Translations under genes and position numbers: made by a program
NCBI RefSeq assembly: GCF_021653995.1
Contig: NZ_JAJJOZ010000001.1
Span: 775,397 to 839,396 of the forward strand
DNA: 64,000 nucleotides
DNA from: Allopusillimonas lactea
GTDB lineage: Bacteria > Pseudomonadota > Gammaproteobacteria > Burkholderiales > Burkholderiaceae_B
Reading direction: 5' to 3'
Shown here: positions 60,042 to 64,000 of the stretch, in pieces
How the letters are laid out: each line of letters starts with the position of its first letter
Numbering within the stretch: position 1 is the stretch's first letter
Notes under the pieces: model-generated
The model's database searches: none
The model's input: the letters and a program-made list of their open reading frames with translations, nothing else
Told to the model about the DNA's origin: nothing

Positions 60042-60791
60042 ATGACAACATCCACTCCGATCTCCAGAAAAAGCAACCAGTCGGGCATGGACAGCGAGCT
60101 GATATACCAGCGCATTCAACGCGCAATCATGGAGCGGCGCCTGCTGCCGGGCGCAAAACTGGGCGAAGAGCGCTTGGCCGAAGTCACCGGCGCCAGCCGT
60201 ATGCGCGTACGCCAGGTGCTTGCCCGACTGGCGCACGAACAGATCGTGACGCTGGTTCCAAATCGCGGCGCATATGTCGCTCGCCCAAGCGTCGAAGAAG
60301 CGCGTGAAATGTTCGAGACACGGCGCCTCATAGAGCCCCCGTTGGCCGCCAAGCTGGCGCATCAGGCGACACCCGCCAACGTCCAGCTGCTGCGCGCCCA
60401 CCTTGCACAAGAGCAGCTGGCGCGCACCATGAATGACCAACGCCGCATTATCCGGCTATCGGGCGAGTTTCACATCCATATGGTCAGCATGGTCGCCAGC
60501 AGCATATTGCTGCGCCTGATACGCGAGCTCACCTCGCTTACCTGCCTCATTATTACGCTGTATGACAAGCCCAACACCCCAGCTTGCCAGGAGCACGAGC
60601 ACGCGACCCTGGTTGACCTGATCGCAGCGGGAGATGCGCAAGGTGCCGAGCGCGAGATGCTCGCGCACCTCACTCATATCGAGCACACGCTCGAGCTTGA
60701 CGTGGATACCAGCAATGCGCCCGACTTCGACGCCATCTTCCGGGATTCCGACAGCGCACTCGCCACCGACAGCCCGGCCTCCGGCTCATGA
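60042..60791 (+). CDS. GntR-family (FadR/FCD-type) transcriptional regulator
   Basis: 249-residue regulator. The N-terminal winged helix covers about residues 18-85 (IYQRIQRAIMERRLLPGAKLGEERLAEVTGASRMRVRQVLARLAHEQIVTLVPNRGAYV in part), followed by an FCD-type helical effector domain (ETRRLIEPPLAAKLA, GEFHIHMVSMVASSILLRLIRELTS, EHATLVDLIAAGDAQGAEREM) with three metal-binding His/Asp positions expected. It is divergent from the TRAP/hydantoinase operon, which it probably controls, and co-directional with an SDR gene. Confidence 0.92.
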   Translation: MTTSTPISRKSNQSGMDSELIYQRIQRAIMERRLLPGAKLGEERLAEVTGASRMRVRQVLARLAHEQIVTLVPNRGAYVARPSVEEAREMFETRRLIEPPLAAKLAHQATPANVQLLRAHLAQEQLARTMNDQRRIIRLSGEFHIHMVSMVASSILLRLIRELTSLTCLIITLYDKPNTPACQEHEHATLVDLIAAGDAQGAEREMLAHLTHIEHTLELDVDTSNAPDFDAIFRDSDSALATDSPASGS

Positions 60792-60829
60792 CATCCCGTG
60801 CCGACGCCGGTATGCCACCGCGAATCCGG

Positions 60830-60862
60830 CAGTGTCAGTCCGCACGCCGGCCACTGACATTG
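60830..60862. repeat. Inverted repeat between gntR and the SDR gene
   Basis: CAGTGTCAGT and ACTGACATTG (9 of 10 pairs) are 13 bases apart, 40 bases after the gntR stop. No U-run follows. It may be a stem-loop in the mRNA or an operator. Confidence 0.4.
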
Positions 60863-60945
60863 CGCCGACCACTCGTCGTTAGGTAGCATCATGGCCTGCC
60901 GTGCGCTAGGCGCACAACGTTTCACTTCACGCACCAGGACACCGC

Positions 60946-61677
60946 ATGCATACCAACCCCCAGGCCTACCTCGTTACCGGCGCTAGCGCGGGCATCGGCG
61001 CCGCTATTGCGTGCGCACTGCTGCAGGCCGGCCACCGTGTCGTCAATATCGATTACCGCCTGCCCGACGCCCCGCCCGACGGGTTGGTGTCGTTCCAGGC
61101 CGATCTCACCAACGAAGCCCAGACCAAAGCCATTGCCGCGCAAGTCTGCAACGAGTACGCCATCATCGGGCTGGTCAACAATGCGGGTGCCACCCGCCCG
61201 GGCACGGCCGACACCGCCACCCTGGCAGACCTGGACTATGTCGTCTCGCTGCACCTGCGCTGCGCCCTCATTCTCATCCAGGCCGCACTACCCGCCATGC
61301 GCGAAGCCGGCTTCGGCCGCATCGTCAACATGTCGTCGCGCGCCGCGCTGGGCAAGCCCGATCGCGTCGTCTATTCAGCCACCAAGGCCGGCTTGGTCGG
61401 CCTGACCCGCACGCTGGCCATGGAGCTGGGCGGCGACGGCATCACCGTCAATGCAATTGGCCCCGGCCCCATTGCCACAGACTTGTTCCGCAACAGCAAT
61501 CCCGATGGCGCACCGCAAACACAACGCATCATCAACAGCATTGTCGTCAAGCGCCTTGGAACCCCCGAAGACGTAGCCCGCGCCGCCATGTTCTTTCTGT
61601 CGCCCGATAACGGTTTCGTCACGGGGCAAATGCTCTATGTCTGCGGCGGCACCACGTTGGGCGTGGCGCCAGTCTGA
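60946..61677 (+). CDS. Short-chain dehydrogenase/reductase
   Basis: 243-residue classical SDR. Cofactor motif TGASAGIG (residues 10-17) and NNAG, catalytic Ser in NMSSRAALG and Tyr/Lys in YSATKAG are all present. An Asp in VVNIDYRL at the end of beta-2 suggests NAD(H) preference. It likely oxidises or reduces an intermediate of the pathway served by the neighbouring TRAP/hydantoinase genes (inference). Confidence 0.92.
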   Translation: MHTNPQAYLVTGASAGIGAAIACALLQAGHRVVNIDYRLPDAPPDGLVSFQADLTNEAQTKAIAAQVCNEYAIIGLVNNAGATRPGTADTATLADLDYVVSLHLRCALILIQAALPAMREAGFGRIVNMSSRAALGKPDRVVYSATKAGLVGLTRTLAMELGGDGITVNAIGPGPIATDLFRNSNPDGAPQTQRIINSIVVKRLGTPEDVARAAMFFLSPDNGFVTGQMLYVCGGTTLGVAPV

Positions 61678-61767
61678 TCTGATCCACAGGCTGGCAGCGG
61701 GCAGGCGATAAAAATCTCAAGCCAATCACCGGACGTCAATACACAACCGCGCAGCATCCGGAACGAT

Positions 61768-62019
61768 GCGGGCCGCGTGCTACGTGCAATCAACCGACCA
61801 GGCATATCCATTGCCCAACTGCATAGCCTCGCACCCATACTAACGAAAAACCTTGAGGTCGGATCACGGCTGCGCAACGGCTCATGGGATCTCGATTTCA
61901 GCTACTTCAGATCCGATTCCGACTACGGCACACGAATCATGCTGGTGGATGGCGCGTACCAAATGGCTCGCGAGAAAACCCGCCTCGACGGTTTCGAAAC
62001 AGCGCTGTGCTATCGACTG
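61768..62019 (+). pseudogene. Fragment of a TonB-dependent siderophore-type receptor
   Basis: About 80 residues in one frame, from SLAPILTKNLEVGSRLRNGSWDLDFSYFRSDSDYGTRIM to REKTRLDGFETALCYRLN (given in part), resemble the beta-barrel region of outer-membrane receptors, where repeated strands read N-x-E-x-G-x-R...W-D-L-x-L-S-Y-F...REKT...G-x-E. No start, plug domain or C-terminal strand is present. The frame then passes without a stop into a transposase-like tail. Confidence 0.55.
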
Positions 62020-62103
62020 AATGACGAGCATCGGCGCAAAATTTCGCTAGGCGGCCGTAGTCCCATTGAGTATCGTCATGCGCTGAGCTTGATGTCTGCA
62101 TAA
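62020..62103 (+). pseudogene. C-terminal remnant of an IS3-type transposase
   Basis: The last residues NDEHRRKISLGGRSPIEYR and the following HALSLMSA look like the end of IS3-family OrfB proteins (RR-x-S-L-G-x-x-S-P-x-E-Y/F). Only this end remains; no terminal inverted repeat could be identified. It probably marks the insertion that truncated the receptor gene. Confidence 0.5.
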
Positions 62104-62373
62104 ACCGCCCAAGAAATCTATGGTCAGCCCGATTTTTGCAGGATAGATCGGTGTGGCGTGAAGGTGGCTTGCTTAAATCCATCCGGCGTCGTTATGGGGA
62201 CCGATATCTCCGCTCCTCAATGAGAGCCGCGCCCGGCAAACTTCAAAAATGTCTCAGCATCATTGCGCTATTTCTTGGATCAGACTCTTTACCAGGCCGT
62301 TGAACCATTTACATCATCACATTTTCTACCGTCGCAAAGTCAGGAAGATGGACTACAGGTATTCGGTTCAAGG
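62104..62373. other. Non-coding debris between IS remnant and MFS gene
   Basis: No convincing coding frame on either strand. Base composition is lower in GC than neighbours near 62230-62360. It may contain further decayed pieces of the element. Confidence 0.4.
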
Positions 62374-62403
62374 CCGGTCAGGCTGTTTCAGCAGCCTGAC
62401 CGG
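62374..62403 (-). terminator. Perfect 12-base-arm hairpin after the MFS gene
   Basis: CCGGTCAGGCTG and CAGCCTGACCGG pair perfectly around six bases, two bases beyond the MFS stop codon. No clear U-run, so strength is uncertain. Confidence 0.5.
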
Positions 62404-62405
62404 AA

Positions 62406-63632
62406 TCATAGTGCGTTCCTTTGGCGCGGATGCCGTATCCGAGTCAGATCGAAACGATCCCGGTTGCGCAGCAGCACGAGGCCAATAAGCAAAGCAGGCA
62501 CAACAAGCACAATGAACGACGCGCGATAGCTCTCTGTCATTGACGCAACGGCGCCGAAGGCAGGTGGCCCGATCACTACACCAAAAAACGTCGCGGCCAG
62601 CGTACCTCCCGTCGCCAGGCCGATCTGCCCATCTGGCGCCTGCCGCGCTACCTCCGCCAGATACACACCATTCCATCCGATACCGCTGGCACCGAACACA
62701 ATCAGCACCAAGAGCAACAACCATTGCGGGACATAGGCGTCGAACGTCGCGAGCATCCAGGAGGCAGCCGTCATCATGACCGCCAGCCAAACCAGCATCA
62801 TTACTGACCCCAGCCAGCGATCAGCGCACCAACCCCATAGCAAACGGCCGCCAACACCGGCCACGAGTGTCACGGAAGTCAGAAACCCCGCCGCAATCAA
62901 CGTATAGCCGAGACTGTCGTGCAAATAGGTGACAAGATAAGTGCTGAGCGATACCTGCACCGCTGAAAACATCAGCGAACTGATCGCAAGCAGGCGAATC
63001 GCCGGCTGCATGAGGATGAGCCGGAAGGATTGCTTCAGACTGGCCAAGCCGGATCTGCCCACGCTCCCGCGGTCATAATCCAACGCTTTGCGGATGATTT
63101 GCGCGATGGCCATGCATAAGAGACAGGCTACCGCAATGGTCAGGATCGCTGCCTGCCAACCCCAGGATTCGCTCAATTTGGGTGCGATAAGCCCTGCGAC
63201 CACACCACCCAAGGGAACGCCCGTCTGCTTGATCGAAAATACAAAACCCATGCGATCGTCTGGGGTCGTGCGTGCCAGCAAATGCGAGCTTGCAGGTGTA
63301 ATCGGGCCATAGCCCAGCCCCGCGAGAAAGGCGCCGAACAACGCCAAAACCGGCGAGGCAAACAAGGTCAGCATGAGGCCCAAAGCAGAGAACAGCAAAC
63401 CCGCCTGGCTCACCCGTATGGCACCGTGACGCGCCACCCATCCTCCCGCGCTCAAGCTGCCCACCATGGCGCCCACATACAGTATCGCCACATAGATCCC
63501 GACAGACTCACCCGGCACATCAAACACCGGTGCCAAAGCCGGCGCGAGCACCGGGACGGTCAAACTCGCCGCTGAAACCAGCGCCTGAATAGCAAGCGTA
63601 ATTCCCAACGTCCCGTAAATGCCGGTTTTCAT
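62406..63632 (-). CDS. MFS transporter
   Basis: 408-residue inner-membrane carrier with about 12 hydrophobic segments. The loop 2/3 motif appears as GGWVARHGAIRVSQAG, and PITPASSHLLARTTPDDRMGFVFSIKQTGVPLGGVVAGLIAPKL (in part) resembles the CynX/NimT or YcaD-like group. IGWNGVYLAEVARQAPDGQIG lies in the second half. The substrate is unknown. It is transcribed toward the IS remnant. Confidence 0.88.
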   Translation of the reverse strand: MKTGIYGTLGITLAIQALVSAASLTVPVLAPALAPVFDVPGESVGIYVAILYVGAMVGSLSAGGWVARHGAIRVSQAGLLFSALGLMLTLFASPVLALFGAFLAGLGYGPITPASSHLLARTTPDDRMGFVFSIKQTGVPLGGVVAGLIAPKLSESWGWQAAILTIAVACLLCMAIAQIIRKALDYDRGSVGRSGLASLKQSFRLILMQPAIRLLAISSLMFSAVQVSLSTYLVTYLHDSLGYTLIAAGFLTSVTLVAGVGGRLLWGWCADRWLGSVMMLVWLAVMMTAASWMLATFDAYVPQWLLLLVLIVFGASGIGWNGVYLAEVARQAPDGQIGLATGGTLAATFFGVVIGPPAFGAVASMTESYRASFIVLVVPALLIGLVLLRNRDRFDLTRIRHPRQRNAL

Positions 63633-63902
63633 TTCTTATTCCTGCGGGCCAAGCCCATTCTTATTGAGACAAACCCTTGCAGTTTACTGGAGACCGATAG
63701 CGGTTACTGAGCGGTCATGCCACACCACACCATGTCATGCTACACCACGCCCCATTGCTGTTTGAAACTTGCCGTGCCTTACCCAGTACCGTGACCTAGT
63801 ACCGTGAGGTACCGCGCTCAGCGCACACAGGCGGCGGTGGCGTTCTCTTTTCACACCCTGGGTGGTGCGCCGGCGCTTTGCCTGGTTTTGATTCGCACAA
63901 AC
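63633..63902. other. Intergenic stretch between the MFS gene and the rRNA operon end
   Basis: No gene recognised. Short direct repeats occur: TGTCATG/CATGCYACACCAC words near 63715-63750 and three TACCG words near 63786-63815 (AGTACCGTGA twice). No function can be given. Confidence 0.45.
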
Positions 63903-63937
63903 AAAAACCCCCGCCAGGGTTTACTGGCGGGGGTTTT
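63903..63937 (-). terminator. Rho-independent terminator of the rRNA operon
   Basis: CCCCCGCCAG (63908-63917) pairs with CTGGCGGGGG (63924-63933) around six bases. On the minus strand it is followed by a T-run. It stands 14 bases beyond the 5S rRNA 3' end. Confidence 0.9.
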
Positions 63938-63950
63938 CTTCGGTATAAAA

Positions 63951-64000
63951 GCCTGACGATGACCTACTTTCACAGACGAGATGTCAACTATCATCGGCGC
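63951..64000 (-). rRNA. rrf: 5S ribosomal RNA, 3' end (cut by window edge)
   Basis: On the minus strand the last 50 bases read GCGCCGATGATAGTTGACAT... to ...GTGAAAGTAGGTCATCGTCAGGC, the usual 3' portion of betaproteobacterial 5S rRNA (CCGATGATAGT and GTGAAAGTAGGTCAT). The rest of the rRNA operon lies to the right of the window. Confidence 0.88.

Overview
The window looks like a chromosomal segment of a betaproteobacterium of the Alcaligenaceae type (Bordetella/Achromobacter/Pusillimonas-like). This is inferred from gene families, not from a marker search: a Bug/TctC-type periplasmic receptor, a small H-NS-like protein ending in TWTGRGKPPKW, glcDEF, ectABCD with ehuABCD, a LivM-LivG fusion, and generally GC-rich sequence with many ATGA/GTGA overlaps. 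Housekeeping genes alternate with transport and catabolic operons. No prophage, integrase, CRISPR array or intact insertion sequence was found.

Layout. 1-5.3 kb (minus): a branched-chain/amide-type ABC importer (Tat-exported receptor, LivH, fused LivM-LivG, LivF) and the edge of another possible gene. 5.5-9.3 kb (plus): two small unknown proteins, a cytochrome b561, purB and a cytochrome c'. tRNA-Lys(CTT) follows with a good promoter and terminator, then a glutathione transferase. 10.4-19 kb (minus): TauE/SafE permease, mnmA, glycolate oxidase glcDEF behind a second FAD-linked oxidase, and a DAHP synthase (aroG). aroG is preceded by a previously hidden 27-codon Phe-rich leader peptide and an attenuator-like terminator. 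19.5-22.6 kb (plus): ehuBCDA (ectoine/hydroxyectoine uptake). 22.6-24.6 kb: a two-gene exported cupredoxin operon facing an ECF sigma factor gene. 24.7-28.7 kb (minus): ectR-ectA-ectB-ectC-ectD. 28.8-41.4 kb: tldD, a nitrilase-family amidase, an H-NS-like protein, a DUF4136 lipoprotein, pepN, fbp, a quinone oxidoreductase, an EamA transporter, a tartrate/D-malate dehydrogenase and a HerA-like ATPase. 41.5-48.3 kb (plus): yebC, purD, hemF, nadD, rsfS, rlmH, pyk, maf. 48.3-53.9 kb (minus): sodC, then cupin, Bug receptor, CaiB-type CoA-transferase, acyl-CoA dehydrogenase and IclR regulator. 54.1 kb: sixA. 54.7-61.7 kb: a hydantoinase, racemase-like protein and TRAP transporter operon, with a divergent GntR regulator and an SDR dehydrogenase. 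61.8-62.1 kb: remnants of a TonB receptor and an IS3-type transposase. 62.4-63.6 kb: an MFS transporter. The right edge enters the 3' end of a 5S rRNA gene (minus) with its terminator.

Three regulatory observations stand out because no gene call shows them. (1) The ECF sigma gene and the cupredoxin operon carry the same bipartite promoter, GTCGGGAACGG-N14-GCATCCAAT, with identical spacing. (2) The ectoine synthesis operon and the ectoine uptake operon share a 16-bp palindromic site, GATTTGAGTWGAAATC, in front of both. (3) aroG has all the parts of a phenylalanine attenuator: a leader peptide with six Phe codons, an overlapping antiterminator segment, and a U-rich terminator.
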